Shown: positions 7,540 to 17,669, counted from the stretch's first letter. The stretch: 64,000 nucleotides of DNA from Roseobacter denitrificans OCh 114 (GCF_000014045.1 NC_008209.1:1-64000); one strand, 5' to 3'. Translations and numbers: made by a program. Notes: a model not told the origin generated them from the sequence alone.

Positions 7540-8100
7540 TCAAAGGGCGGCGCGACAGGCGGTCAAAAGCGCATGATGCAGCGACCCGGCCGAACTGCGC
7601 GGCCCGATGACAGAGAACGTCTGCGGATCGCGGCAGAGCAGGAAACAGCCCAGATGGTCGATGCTGGTGCGCGTCGCCTCCCCCCCGCGCCAGATATGCG
7701 TATCAACGGGGCACAGGATTTCCATGACCTGCGGCAAGTGCGGCCCACTCAGGTCGAAACGGCACCATGCATCGGTCTGTTCGGTGGCGCTGGCTGTGCT
7801 GCCGAATGCCGCAACCAGCTGTTTTGCAAGGTCTTCATGCGTGTCGATGGGGGCCTCGATCATCCACTGGTCGGGACCGGTCCAGAAGGCGGACAGGGTA
7901 TCGCCCGCAAGCCGTGACGGCGCGGGGGCTTGTGCCCCGATGGTCTTGGACAGGGTTTCGCCTGCTGCCTTTTCCGCGCCCATCCGGGCCGCAACCGACG
8001 CAAGCGCGCGATCCGTCACTTCCGTGACCGTGACAGCGCCAACGGTATCGACGCGCGGTGCCTGTCCGCCCAAAGGCGTAATGGGTATCAGATCATGCAC
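7540..8100 (-). CDS. soxG: Sarcosine oxidase gamma subunit
   Basis: Last gene of the soxBDAG operon. It encodes the gamma subunit of heterotetrameric sarcosine oxidase, a small GcvT-like fold that packs against the alpha subunit and is needed for assembly. The body shows SoxG features such as FWTGPDQWMIEAP and WCRFDLSGP. I prefer a GTG start at 8098-8100, which overlaps the soxA stop as GTGCATGA and has GGGGAG 7 bases upstream. This gives 186 residues. An in-frame ATG at 8136 would give 198 residues and a 44-bp overlap. The stop codon directly abuts a 99-bp repeat. Confidence 0.85.
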   Translation of the reverse strand: MHDLIPITPLGGQAPRVDTVGAVTVTEVTDRALASVAARMGAEKAAGETLSKTIGAQAPAPSRLAGDTLSAFWTGPDQWMIEAPIDTHEDLAKQLVAAFGSTASATEQTDAWCRFDLSGPHLPQVMEILCPVDTHIWRGGEATRTSIDHLGCFLLCRDPQTFSVIGPRSSAGSLHHALLTACRAAL

Positions 8101-11044
8101 GGAGACGCTCCCCTTCTGGATCAACGAAATGGGCACTGACGACTTCGACCTCGTGATCGACGCCCGTCAGCGGGCTGACCAGCCGCACCTTTTCGCCCAT
8201 CCGCGAGTCACCGGATTTCAGATAACCGATGGCGATATGGCAGCCAAGGTTCGGTGAATAGCAGGCCGAGGTGATATAGCCCTGATCATGGGCGGCATCC
8301 ACCGGGTCGCCCACCGTTATCAGATGCGCACCGGCGGGTACTTTGTCCGTGCCGTTCAGCGCCTTGAAACCCACGAGCTTGAGCGCGTCTTCCTCGGTCA
8401 GGCCGGGGCGTTCCGAGAGGGTGTTGCCGATGCAGTCTTTCTTTTTCGACACCATGCGCCCCATGCCAAGGTTATGCGCGGAGGTCGTGCCGTTCAGCTC
8501 GTTGCCCGCCGCATGGCCCTTTTCGATGCGCATGACGCTCAGTGCTTCGGTGCCGTAGGGGGTGACGCCGAATTCCTCACCTTCCGCCATGAGCCTGCGC
8601 ATCAGCGCGTCGCCATAGCGGGTCGGCACGGCGATCTCAAAGGCCAGTTCGCCCGAGAAGGAAATCCGGAACAGGCGCGCGCGCAGGCCACCGCACACCG
8701 TGATCTCCCCACATGCCATGAAGGGGAACCCTTCGTTCGAGATGTCGAACTCCGGGTCCACGATCTTTTGCAACAGCTTGCGCGAATTCGGTCCCGCAAC
8801 CGCATATTGCGCCCAGGCCTCGGTGGTGGAGATCAGCTGCACATCAAGATCAGGGAACAGGCACTGGCGCACGAATTCCATGTGACGGTAGACGGGGACG
8901 GCATTGGCGGTCGTGGTGGTCACGACGAAATGATCCTCCGCCAGACGTGCAGCGGTGCCATCATCCATGGCGATCCCGTCTTCGCGCAGCATCAGGCCAT
9001 AGCGCGTCTTGCCGACCGCCAGCTTGGCAAAGGCGTTTGCATAGACCTTGTTCAGGAAATCCGCGGCATCCGCGCCCTGAACGTCGATCTTGCCCAAAGT
9101 GGTACAATCACAGACACCCACGGACTTGCGGGTTTGCAACACCTCGCGGTCAACGCTTTCACGCCAGTTTGTCTCACCGGGTTTGGGGAACCACTGCGCG
9201 CGCAGCCACATGCCGACCTCGACGAATACCGCACCCTGTTCCTCGGCCCAGTAATGGCTTGGGGTCTTGCGCACGGGGCGAAAATCCTCATCCCGCGAGC
9301 GGCCCGCAAAAGCGCCAATGGCGGTGGGCGTATAGGGTGGGCGGAACATCGTTGTCCCGACCTGCGGGATCTGCTTGCCCGCAACTTCGGCCATGATGGC
9401 AAGCCCGGCGATATTCGAGGTTTTCCCCTGATCGGTGGCCATGCCCAGCGTCGTGTACCGCTTGAGATGCTCCACCGAGACGAAGTTCTCCTGATGCGCC
9501 AGTTTCACGTCCTTGGCTGTCACATCGTTCTGCTGATCGACCCAGGCGCGCTTGGCGTCCTTGACGTGCCAGAATGCGCTGATCCGCAGCGGTGCATCCT
9601 CGGCGGCTGGCAGATCAGGGCGCGTTGGTGTGTGACCCAGGTCCGTCAGCGCGGTGCAGGCCGCGTCCTGCCCGGATGCCAGTGCCGCGTGCGTTGAAAA
9701 CGCGCCCGTGGCCGCTCCCGCCGGGATCAGACCCGTGGGCAACGTCCCACCGGGAACAAAGGCCGCCAGATCGTCGTTCCACTCAGGCCGCCCGCGTTGA
9801 TGGCAGGTCATGTGCACATTGGGGTTCCAACCACCCGACACGCCCAGACCGTCGACATAAAGCGTGCGCAGGCCCCCTGACGCGCGGCGCACATCTACGC
9901 ATTTCAGGCCAAGACGGCCCTTGGTGTTGACGACCACGCCGCCGGGGATCGTTTCGTAATCGGCTTTGGACACAGCATCCGAGCGCGTGTCGATCACCGT
10001 GACCTTGACACCCTTGGCCCGCAGATCGACCGCCGTGCGGTGGCCGTCGTCGTTGTTGGTGAACACCGCGACCGATTTGCCCAAAGTCACCGCCCATCGG
10101 TTCGCATAGGCGCGCATGGCCGAGGCCAGCATGATGCCGGGCCGGTCGTTGTTTTCGAACACAATGGGCCGTTCGGTCGCCCCTGCGGCAAGGATGGCGC
10201 GCTTTGAATAGACGCGCCACAGGATCTGCCGGGGTTTGCCGGGAGCGGGTTCCGCAAGATGATCGCTGACCCTTTCCAGCATACCGTAGACGCCATGATC
10301 GAATGCACCGATTACCGTGCTGCGCGACATCACCCGCACATTTGGCATCGCGTGCAACCGCGCGACCGCTTCCTGCGCCCAGGCGTGTCCATCCTGATCC
10401 GAAAGCAACCCGGTCTCTGACGCCAGACGCCCGCCCAGCACATAGTCTTCATCTGCAAGAATCACGCGCGCGCCGGACTCGCCCGCCGTAAGTGCGGCGG
10501 CCAAACCGGCCGGACCCGCACCGATAATCAGAAGATCGCAGTGCAGGAAACCCTTGTCATAGGCGTCCGGATCAGGCTCATGGCTCAGGCTGCCCAGACC
10601 GGCGGCGCGGCGGATGATCGGCTCATAGAGCTTTTCCCAGAAGGCCGCAGGCCACATGAATGTCTTGTAATAGAACCCCGCTGACAGAAAGGGCGACAGG
10701 CTGTCGTTGATCGCCATCGCGTCCCATTTCAGCGAGGGCCAGCGGTTCTGCGAGGTTGCACTGAGCCCGTCAAACAGCTCGGCTGTTGTAGCGCGGGTGT
10801 TGGGTTCGCTGCGCGCACCGCTGCGCAACTCGACAATCGCGTTCGGCTCTTCCGAACCGGCGGTCATGGGCCCACGGGGTCGGTGATATTTGAACGACCG
10901 GCCCATCAGGCGCACGCCATTGGCCAGAAGCGCGGAGGCCAGCGTATCACCGGCACAGCCGGTGTAGCGCGCGCCGTCAAAGGTAAACGACTTGGTGGCT
11001 TTGCGGTCGATAAGACCGCCGTTCAAACGATTGATCTGGTTCAT
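8093..11044 (-). CDS. soxA: Sarcosine oxidase alpha subunit
   Basis: A 983-residue subunit of tetrameric sarcosine oxidase, which oxidises sarcosine to glycine and, with tetrahydrofolate, yields 5,10-methylene-THF and H2O2. The N-terminal 2Fe-2S-ferredoxin-like fold (about 15-90) lacks cluster cysteines, as is normal in this family. A nucleotide-binding domain begins with GAGPAG at 175-180 and binds NAD+. The C-terminal part (about 600-983) is a GcvT folate-binding module with LGMGRMVSKKKDCIG. The length is standard. The start overlaps the soxD stop by 4 bases and the stop overlaps soxG, so the three are coupled. Confidence 0.95.
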   Translation of the reverse strand: MNQINRLNGGLIDRKATKSFTFDGARYTGCAGDTLASALLANGVRLMGRSFKYHRPRGPMTAGSEEPNAIVELRSGARSEPNTRATTAELFDGLSATSQNRWPSLKWDAMAINDSLSPFLSAGFYYKTFMWPAAFWEKLYEPIIRRAAGLGSLSHEPDPDAYDKGFLHCDLLIIGAGPAGLAAALTAGESGARVILADEDYVLGGRLASETGLLSDQDGHAWAQEAVARLHAMPNVRVMSRSTVIGAFDHGVYGMLERVSDHLAEPAPGKPRQILWRVYSKRAILAAGATERPIVFENNDRPGIMLASAMRAYANRWAVTLGKSVAVFTNNDDGHRTAVDLRAKGVKVTVIDTRSDAVSKADYETIPGGVVVNTKGRLGLKCVDVRRASGGLRTLYVDGLGVSGGWNPNVHMTCHQRGRPEWNDDLAAFVPGGTLPTGLIPAGAATGAFSTHAALASGQDAACTALTDLGHTPTRPDLPAAEDAPLRISAFWHVKDAKRAWVDQQNDVTAKDVKLAHQENFVSVEHLKRYTTLGMATDQGKTSNIAGLAIMAEVAGKQIPQVGTTMFRPPYTPTAIGAFAGRSRDEDFRPVRKTPSHYWAEEQGAVFVEVGMWLRAQWFPKPGETNWRESVDREVLQTRKSVGVCDCTTLGKIDVQGADAADFLNKVYANAFAKLAVGKTRYGLMLREDGIAMDDGTAARLAEDHFVVTTTTANAVPVYRHMEFVRQCLFPDLDVQLISTTEAWAQYAVAGPNSRKLLQKIVDPEFDISNEGFPFMACGEITVCGGLRARLFRISFSGELAFEIAVPTRYGDALMRRLMAEGEEFGVTPYGTEALSVMRIEKGHAAGNELNGTTSAHNLGMGRMVSKKKDCIGNTLSERPGLTEEDALKLVGFKALNGTDKVPAGAHLITVGDPVDAAHDQGYITSACYSPNLGCHIAIGYLKSGDSRMGEKVRLVSPLTGVDHEVEVVSAHFVDPEGERLRA

Positions 11045-11328
11045 TTCGACCGCCCTTCGGTGCGCGCAACATCGCGTGCCAGTTCGACCTTGGTGATTTC
11101 ATGGGTGGTGGTGTCGCGCGTCACCACAAGCCACGATCTGTCGCCCTGCTCGTGAAACCACAATTCACGGTGCAGGCCCGCCGGGTTGTCGCGCAGATAG
11201 CCGTATTCATGAAACGCAGCGGCTGCGTCGTCGGCCTGCCAGTCAGGGCGGTGGATCAACGACGCGTCGCCCTTGTAAACGAATTCAGCGGCGTCGCGGG
11301 GTCCAAGCAGAGGATGGTCAATAATCAT
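11041..11328 (-). CDS. soxD: Sarcosine oxidase delta subunit lacking the usual zinc ligands
   Basis: The small (95-residue) delta subunit of tetrameric sarcosine oxidase. Classical SoxD binds a structural zinc through an N-terminal Cys-x2-Cys (in CPxCGPR) and a later His-x3-Cys. Here the first motif reads HPLLGPR, with His5 and Leu8 in place of the cysteines. The second reads WFHEQGDRSW, keeping His59 but with Asp63 for cysteine. The flanking fold is intact (ELWFHEQGDRSWLVVTRDT), so this looks like a non-zinc or altered-metal variant, not a decayed gene. Gene order soxB-soxD-soxA-soxG is canonical, with a 12-bp gap from soxB and a 4-bp overlap with soxA. Confidence 0.88.
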   Translation of the reverse strand: MIIDHPLLGPRDAAEFVYKGDASLIHRPDWQADDAAAAFHEYGYLRDNPAGLHRELWFHEQGDRSWLVVTRDTTTHEITKVELARDVARTEGRSK

Positions 11329-11340
11329 ATCCGGTGTGCC

Positions 11341-12591
11341 TCAATGCAGGTTGGGCTGGTTGCCCTGGCCCTTTTCGTCGATCATGTGCCCGGTGGCGAA
11401 GCGATCGAAACCATAGGCCGTTGCGGTCGGGTGCGGTGTGTCGGTGGCCAGCAGATGCGCATAGGCAAAACCCGATGCCGGCGTGGCCTTGAACCCGCCA
11501 TAGCACCACCCCCCATTGAAATAGAGCCCGTTGATATGGGTGCGGTCGATGATCGGGGAGCCATCCATCGACATATCCATGATGCCGCCCCACATGCGCA
11601 ACAGCCGCGCACGACCCAAGTTGGGGAAAATCGCCATACCGCCTTCGCAGACGTCTTCGACCACGGGCAGGTTGCCGCGCTGCGCATAGGAATTGTAGCC
11701 ATCAAGGTCGCCCCCGAATACCAGGCCACCCTTGTCAGACTGGCTGCAATAGAAATGCCCCGCGCCAAAGGTTATCACACCCGGCAGCAGCGGTTTCAGT
11801 CCCTCCGAAACAAAAGCCTGCAGCACGTGGCTTTCGATCGGCAGGCGCATCTCGGCCTTGGCCATCAGCCGCGAGGATGATCCGGCCACGCAGGCTGCGA
11901 CCTTTTTCGCGCCGATGAACCCTCGCGAGGTTTCGACCCCGATGCAGGTGCCATTCTCGATGCGGAAACCTGTGACCTCGCAATTCTGGATGATGTCAAC
12001 GCCCTGCTGATCCGCCGCGCGGGCATACCCCCAGGCAACCGCATCATGGCGCACCGTGCCACCGCGATGTTGCGCCAGCCCCCCCTTGATCGGAAAGCGC
12101 GCGTTTTCAGTGTTCAGGAACGGGTAACGCTGCTTGATCTGCTCAGTGCTCAGCAGTTCCGCATCAGCGCCATTCAGGATCATCGCGTTGCCGCGGCGGA
12201 TGAAAGCATCGCGCTGCGCATCGGTATGGATCAGGTTCAGGATGCCGCGCTGGCTCACCATCGCGTTGTAGTTCAGTTCCTGCTCAAGACCTTCCCAGAG
12301 TTTCAAAGAGAACTCATAGAACGGCTGGTTCCCGTCAAGAAGGTAATTCGAGCGGATGATCGTTGTGTTGCGACCCACGTTGCCGCCACCGATCCAACCC
12401 TTTTCAAGAACAGCGATTCGGCTCTGCCTGAACTCCTTGGCGAGGTAGTACGCGGTCGCCAGACCGTGCCCGCCGCCACCGATGATGACAAAATCGTAGG
12501 CATTTTGCGGGGAGGCGTCCCGCCATGCTGGCCCCCAGCCGCGATGGCCGGTCAACGCCTCTTTTAACACCGCAAATCCGGAATAGCGCAT
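11341..12591 (-). CDS. soxB: Sarcosine oxidase beta subunit
   Basis: A 416-residue flavoprotein subunit carrying the sarcosine dehydrogenation site. The FAD-binding Rossmann motif VIIGGGGHGLATAYYLA lies at about 35-51. The segment GGTVRHDAVAWGYAR (177-191) corresponds to the region that holds the covalent FMN histidine in characterised enzymes. I could not decide between His175 and His182. First gene of soxBDAG, with AAGGAG 10 bases before the ATG. It is divergent from tmoX across a 258-bp regulatory gap, so betaine/TMAO uptake and sarcosine oxidation may be co-controlled. Confidence 0.95.
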   Translation of the reverse strand: MRYSGFAVLKEALTGHRGWGPAWRDASPQNAYDFVIIGGGGHGLATAYYLAKEFRQSRIAVLEKGWIGGGNVGRNTTIIRSNYLLDGNQPFYEFSLKLWEGLEQELNYNAMVSQRGILNLIHTDAQRDAFIRRGNAMILNGADAELLSTEQIKQRYPFLNTENARFPIKGGLAQHRGGTVRHDAVAWGYARAADQQGVDIIQNCEVTGFRIENGTCIGVETSRGFIGAKKVAACVAGSSSRLMAKAEMRLPIESHVLQAFVSEGLKPLLPGVITFGAGHFYCSQSDKGGLVFGGDLDGYNSYAQRGNLPVVEDVCEGGMAIFPNLGRARLLRMWGGIMDMSMDGSPIIDRTHINGLYFNGGWCYGGFKATPASGFAYAHLLATDTPHPTATAYGFDRFATGHMIDEKGQGNQPNLH

Positions 12592-12849
12592 CGAATCAGA
12601 CTCCTTTGCCTGAGTTTCAAAGGAATTTTAACGTTTGTCGCCCCCGCTTTCAGACAGAAGTGGGCTCAAATCGGACATTTCCCCAACCTTCTGGGGTGAA
12701 CTTCAAGGGGTGCAATGCAGAGGGGATAAATAACATAGTGAAAAAATGTTGATTTTTAAGAAACATGCCGAGTAGTCTATGGGCACAATCAAGCTGTGTG
12801 AGCTTGGACTCTTTTCGCAAAAAGCGAAAGATCAGACAGGGAGAAATAA
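12592..12849. promoter_or_regulatory. Divergent regulatory region soxB / tmoX
   Basis: This 258-bp gap has no credible ORF. Toward tmoX it is A+T-rich (12730-12770) and contains a small perfect hairpin, CAAGCT at 12790-12795 with AGCTTG at 12801-12806 around GTGTG. A second weak one follows, TTTCGC at 12813-12818 with GCGAAA at 12824-12829. The tmoX start has AGGGAG in front (12837-12842). The two hairpins would fall in the tmoX leader or serve as operator half-sites for the GbdR-like or cupin regulators. Promoter boxes could not be placed reliably. Confidence 0.4.
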
Positions 12850-13797
<948 letters not shown>

Positions 13798-13826
13798 TCG
13801 AGGACTTCACAATTTAGCACCACTTC

Positions 13827-13849
13827 CCCGGGCCTTTTTCTGGCCCGGG
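13827..13849 (+). terminator. Intra-operon hairpin between tmoX and tmoW
   Basis: A perfect 8-bp stem, CCCGGGCC at 13827-13834 and GGCCCGGG at 13842-13849, encloses the loop TTTTTCT. No T-run follows, so it is more likely a 3'-stabilising or partial-termination structure. It would let the binding protein be made in excess over the tmoW and tmoV products. It begins 30 bases after the tmoX stop. Confidence 0.65.
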
Positions 13850-13878
13850 TTCCTGCTGTCGAATTTCGGGGATTTCAC

Positions 13879-14913
13879 ATGAAAGATTCAATGAACGTGG
13901 CCAGCGACATCGTCATTTCGGCCAAGAATGTCTGGAAGGTGTTTGGCAATAATCCCGAAGCCTACCTCAAGACAATGACCGCTGGCCGAAGCTTTGACGA
14001 CATACGTGCCGATGGCTACATCGCAGGCGTGCGCGACGTGTCCGTCGATGTGTCACGCGGCGAACTGTTGGTCATCATGGGGTTGTCCGGGTCCGGCAAA
14101 TCGACGCTGGTGCGCTGCCTGTCACGGCTGCATGAAATCACCGCCGGTACGATCACGGTTGATGATCAGGTCATCGGAGACCTGTCCGAGAAACAACTGA
14201 TCGAGCTGCGCCGCAACAAGATGGGTATGGTGTTCCAGTCCTTTGGCCTGCTGCCGCACCGGACCGTGCTCGAAAACGTATCTTTCCCGCTTGAAATGCG
14301 CGGACAGGACCGCCACACGCGCCGCGAACGCGCGCTTGAGGTGATCAAGCTCGTTGGTCTGGAAGGCCGCGAAGAATATTTCCCCCGCGAACTCTCTGGC
14401 GGTCAGCAACAGCGCGTCGGCATCGCGCGCAGCCTCGCCATCGAGCCAGACATCTGGTTCCTCGATGAACCTTTCTCGGCGCTTGACCCGTTGATCCGCC
14501 GTGAAATGCAGGACGAATTCATTCGCCTTCGCGCCATGCTGGGCAAGACCATCGTCTTTATCACACATGACTTCGACGAGGCCCTGCGCCTTGCCGACCG
14601 CATCGCCATCATGAAAGACGGCGCCATCGAACAATGCGACACGCCCGATCAGATCGTGCTCAACCCGGCCACCGACTATGTGGCAAAGTTCACACAGGAG
14701 ATCGACAAGGCACGCGTCGTGCATGCCGCCGGGTTGATCAAACCCGACCTCACCGGCAGCGGTGAACCGGTCAAGGCCTCGGCCACCATTCAGGAACTGG
14801 CGAAAATGCTGATTGATGACGCGCGGGACGTGATCCCGGTCGCCGATGAAACCGGGCCCATTGGTGCCATGGCGCGTAAAGATGCGCTTGATATCCTGTT
14901 GCAGGCGAACTGA
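13879..14913 (+). CDS. tmoW: ABC transporter ATPase of TMAO/betaine uptake (TmoW-like)
   Basis: A 344-residue ATPase of the ProV/OpuAA type. Walker A GLSGSGKST lies at 68-76, the ABC signature LSGGQQQR at 172-179, and Walker B with catalytic Glu197 in WFLDEP. The C-terminal 45 residues resemble a single CBS-type regulatory segment, which in the family senses ionic strength or nucleotides. It energises uptake with the double-domain permease encoded next. An ATG at 13891 is an alternative start. The stop overlaps the tmoV start by one base (TGATG). Confidence 0.88.
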   Translation: MKDSMNVASDIVISAKNVWKVFGNNPEAYLKTMTAGRSFDDIRADGYIAGVRDVSVDVSRGELLVIMGLSGSGKSTLVRCLSRLHEITAGTITVDDQVIGDLSEKQLIELRRNKMGMVFQSFGLLPHRTVLENVSFPLEMRGQDRHTRRERALEVIKLVGLEGREEYFPRELSGGQQQRVGIARSLAIEPDIWFLDEPFSALDPLIRREMQDEFIRLRAMLGKTIVFITHDFDEALRLADRIAIMKDGAIEQCDTPDQIVLNPATDYVAKFTQEIDKARVVHAAGLIKPDLTGSGEPVKASATIQELAKMLIDDARDVIPVADETGPIGAMARKDALDILLQAN

Positions 14914-16892
14914 TGGCGATTGTTGCAACAAACACCGAAAGCCAGACAACGCCACTGTCATCGCGCACTTTGGGGTTGGGGCTCTTTCTTTTCGCCGTCG
15001 CACTGACCTTGCTGCACTACGCGGGTCTCTTGCCAGCGTGGCTGCACCGGCTGCCCGAAGCGGTGATCCCGCCCTTTGAGACATGGCTTGATGCGATTTT
15101 CAACTTTGTCAAAGACGACCTTGGCCTGCTCGCCCTGACGCGGTTTCTGACCGGAGGGCTTGAAGCGGTGCTCGATGTGACCGCGAACCTGCTTTATGGC
15201 AAACGTCGCTGGCCCTTCATCGACCCCATTCCATGGAGCGCGATCGCAGCGGCAACGACCGTGCTTGGCTATTATCTTGGTGGCTGGCGGCTGGCGGCTC
15301 TGGCGGGGGGCACCTGTGTCTGGACCGCGATGATCGGCCAGTGGGAAATCGCCATGGAAACCATGTCGGTGCTGGTTATCTCAGCGCCCCTTGCTTTTAT
15401 GATCGGTCTGCTGGTCGGTATCTATGCGTGGAAATCCCCGTCGTTCAATCGCGCGCTGCTGCCGTTCCTGTCGGTCATGCAGACTCTGCCGTTTTTCACC
15501 TACCTGCTTCCGGCGGTGATCTTCTTCAAGGTCGGCCCGACGGCGGCGGCGGTGGCCACGACGGTTTTCGCCATCCCCCCGATGATCCTGATGACGACGC
15601 TCGGCCTGCAAAAGGTATCCTCCGAAGTTGTCGAGGCGGGCAAGATGAGTGGTTGCACGCGCTTTCAGATGATGCGGCATGTCTACCTTCCGTCGGCCCG
15701 CACCGAGATCCTCGTCGGCGTGAACCAGGTCATCATGCTCTGTCTGGCAATGGTCGTTCTGACAGCCTTTATCGGGATGCCGGGACTTGGCGCAAAACTC
15801 TTGCAGATGCTCGGCAGCTTCAAGATCGGCCGCGCATTCGAGATCGGCGTCACCATCGTGCTGGTCGCGATCACACTTGATCGCCTGTCCAAAGCATGGG
15901 TTGCGAAACTGCCCGAACACTTTGATCGTGGCACACCTTTCTACATCCGGCACAAATATCTGGTTGCCGGTGCCGTGGGCTTTGCGCTGTTCTTCGCACT
16001 CGCGCAGCTGGTTCCCATCCTTGCAGAAGTCGGGCGGCGGCAATCGCTGTCACAGGGCCGCGAGATTGACCAGTTGATCAAAGCCTACCTTGCGCTGGAT
16101 TGGGTGAAAGCATCGACCGACGCCATGCGCTACGTGCTGAACGTCTGGATCCTCAACCCGTTCCGCGACTTCCTGCTCAGCATCCCGACAAGTGCGTTCA
16201 TCATTCTGGTGGTTGCCGCCGGGCTGGTGATCGCCGGGCCGCGTCAGGCGGTTCTGGCGGCAGTCTTCTTCAGCCTTGTCGCGCTCAGCGGCTGGTGGGA
16301 CAGATCAGTGATCACGCTCTATTCCGTGATTGCTGCTGTATCGCTGGCGCTGATCATCGGCATTCCGGTGGGCATCCTTGCGGCACGGCGCGAAACCACC
16401 GCCCGGCGGATGTTGCTGGTCTGTGATACAGCGCAGACCTTCCCCAGCTTCATCTACCTGATCCCGGCGATCATGCTGTTCGGCATCACGGCCACCTCGG
16501 TTGTCATGTCGATCCTGATCTTCGCCATGGTGCCACTGGTGCGCTATACCATCGAAGGTTTGCGCAGCGTACCCGCCGAAATGATGGAAGCCGCCGACAT
16601 GTCGGGCGCAACCAAGCTGCAAAAGCTGTGGCAGGTGCAACTGCCGCTGGCGCTGCCGACGATGGCCGTGGGCTTTAATCAGGCGATCATGTTCGCATTC
16701 TTCATGGTCATCATCGCGGCCTTCATCGGCACGCAGGATCTGGGCCAGGAACTGCAACGCACGCTGGCCGGGGCCTATCTGGGCAAGAACCTCGTTCTGG
16801 GCCTTTGCGTTTCGCTGATGGCGCTGACCTTCGACATGATTGTCATGAAGTGGGCACAGGAGAAGAAAGCGAAACTGGGGCTGGCGCGTTAA
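14913..16892 (+). CDS. tmoV: ABC transporter permease with two fused membrane domains (TmoV-like)
   Basis: A 659-residue inner-membrane permease carrying two complete binding-protein-dependent transport domains, roughly residues 130-335 and 430-655. Each has a family EAA-type loop (VVEAGKMSGCTRFQMMRHV and MMEAADMSGATKLQKLWQV). Betaine transporters usually use a single-domain permease as a dimer; the fused form is seen in the TmoXWV type, where one chain supplies both halves. The last codons are directly followed by copy B of the 99-bp repeat (TAA then AGCGTC). Confidence 0.87.
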   Translation: MAIVATNTESQTTPLSSRTLGLGLFLFAVALTLLHYAGLLPAWLHRLPEAVIPPFETWLDAIFNFVKDDLGLLALTRFLTGGLEAVLDVTANLLYGKRRWPFIDPIPWSAIAAATTVLGYYLGGWRLAALAGGTCVWTAMIGQWEIAMETMSVLVISAPLAFMIGLLVGIYAWKSPSFNRALLPFLSVMQTLPFFTYLLPAVIFFKVGPTAAAVATTVFAIPPMILMTTLGLQKVSSEVVEAGKMSGCTRFQMMRHVYLPSARTEILVGVNQVIMLCLAMVVLTAFIGMPGLGAKLLQMLGSFKIGRAFEIGVTIVLVAITLDRLSKAWVAKLPEHFDRGTPFYIRHKYLVAGAVGFALFFALAQLVPILAEVGRRQSLSQGREIDQLIKAYLALDWVKASTDAMRYVLNVWILNPFRDFLLSIPTSAFIILVVAAGLVIAGPRQAVLAAVFFSLVALSGWWDRSVITLYSVIAAVSLALIIGIPVGILAARRETTARRMLLVCDTAQTFPSFIYLIPAIMLFGITATSVVMSILIFAMVPLVRYTIEGLRSVPAEMMEAADMSGATKLQKLWQVQLPLALPTMAVGFNQAIMFAFFMVIIAAFIGTQDLGQELQRTLAGAYLGKNLVLGLCVSLMALTFDMIVMKWAQEKKAKLGLAR

Positions 16893-16991
16893 AGCGTCCT
16901 GCGAAACAGCTGCCTCACCCACCGCATTCCGAAACCAAGGGTTTCAACGCGGTGGGTGATACTTGATGTTTCAGGTATTTCGTCAGGCGCC
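16893..16991. repeat. 99-bp palindromic intergenic repeat, copy B
   Basis: The unit occupies the entire gap between the stops of convergent tmoV and rluA, touching both. Its ends are AGCGTC (16893-16898) and GGCGCC (16986-16991). A perfect 11-bp stem, TCACCCACCGC at 16915-16925 with GCGGTGGGTGA at 16949-16959, encloses a second hairpin, GAAACC at 16931-16936 with GGTTTC at 16940-16945. Compared with copy C without gaps, long tracts match (AACGCG, TGATACTTGAT, TCAGGT). The stem bases differ from copy A but remain paired. Confidence 0.78.
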
Positions 16992-17639
16992 CTAAAAGGG
17001 GGCGGTTGCGCGCACCTTCATAGAACGCCCACCCTGCGGATGTTTAAACCGCAACTCTTCGGAGTGCAGCATCAGCCGCGGGTAATCGCGCGCGGGCCCC
17101 GTCGCATAAAACGGATCACCCAATATCGGATGGCCAAGGGCGCGCATATGCACCCGCAACTGGTGGCTGCGCCCCGTGTGCGGATGCAGGCGCATGCGCG
17201 CGGTCTGACCGTCGTCTTTCAGAACGCGCCATTCGGTTTGCGCGGGTTTTCCTGTCTCATGGCAGACCATCTGCCGGGGCCGGTTCGGCCAATCCACGAT
17301 CAGCGGCAGATCAACGGTGCCCGTTTTATCGCACGGCACACCCCAGACCCGCGCGACATATGTTTTCCGGGTCATGCGCTTTTCAAACTGCAACCCCAGG
17401 TGCCGTTGCGCATGCGGCGTCAAGGCAAAGATCATCACACCTGAGGTGTCGCGGTCCAGCCGATGCACCAGCAGCGCATCAGCAAACATCGCCTGTACGC
17501 GCGCCAACAGGCAATCGGCCAGATGCGGCCCCTTGCCGGGCACAGACAAAAGCCCCGCCGGTTTATCCACCAGCAGCACTTCGGCGTCTTCATGCAGTAC
17601 CGTCAAAGGGGTTTGCGGGGGCGCGTATGTCTCATCCAT
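16992..17639 (-). CDS. RluA-family pseudouridine synthase
   Basis: A 215-residue RNA-modifying enzyme converting uridine to pseudouridine. The RluA-family catalytic motif HRLDRDTSG gives the catalytic Asp62, and the later RSHQLRVHMRALGHPILGD segment is the other family signature. The size (E. coli RluA is about 219) and lack of an S4 domain point to the RluA subgroup acting on 23S rRNA and tRNA, not to RluC/D, but the target is not proven. It lies 30 bp downstream of the dehydrogenase gene on the same strand and may be the tail of that operon. Confidence 0.85.
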   Translation of the reverse strand: MDETYAPPQTPLTVLHEDAEVLLVDKPAGLLSVPGKGPHLADCLLARVQAMFADALLVHRLDRDTSGVMIFALTPHAQRHLGLQFEKRMTRKTYVARVWGVPCDKTGTVDLPLIVDWPNRPRQMVCHETGKPAQTEWRVLKDDGQTARMRLHPHTGRSHQLRVHMRALGHPILGDPFYATGPARDYPRLMLHSEELRFKHPQGGRSMKVRATAPF

Positions 17640-17669
17640 GCGCCCTGCTCGCAGATCGCCCCGCTCTTT

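Noticed and set aside
8288..9697. Long plus-strand open frame of 469 codons
   Set aside because: It lies entirely antisense to soxA, whose product has clear domains. The frame is a shadow produced by GC-rich codon use.
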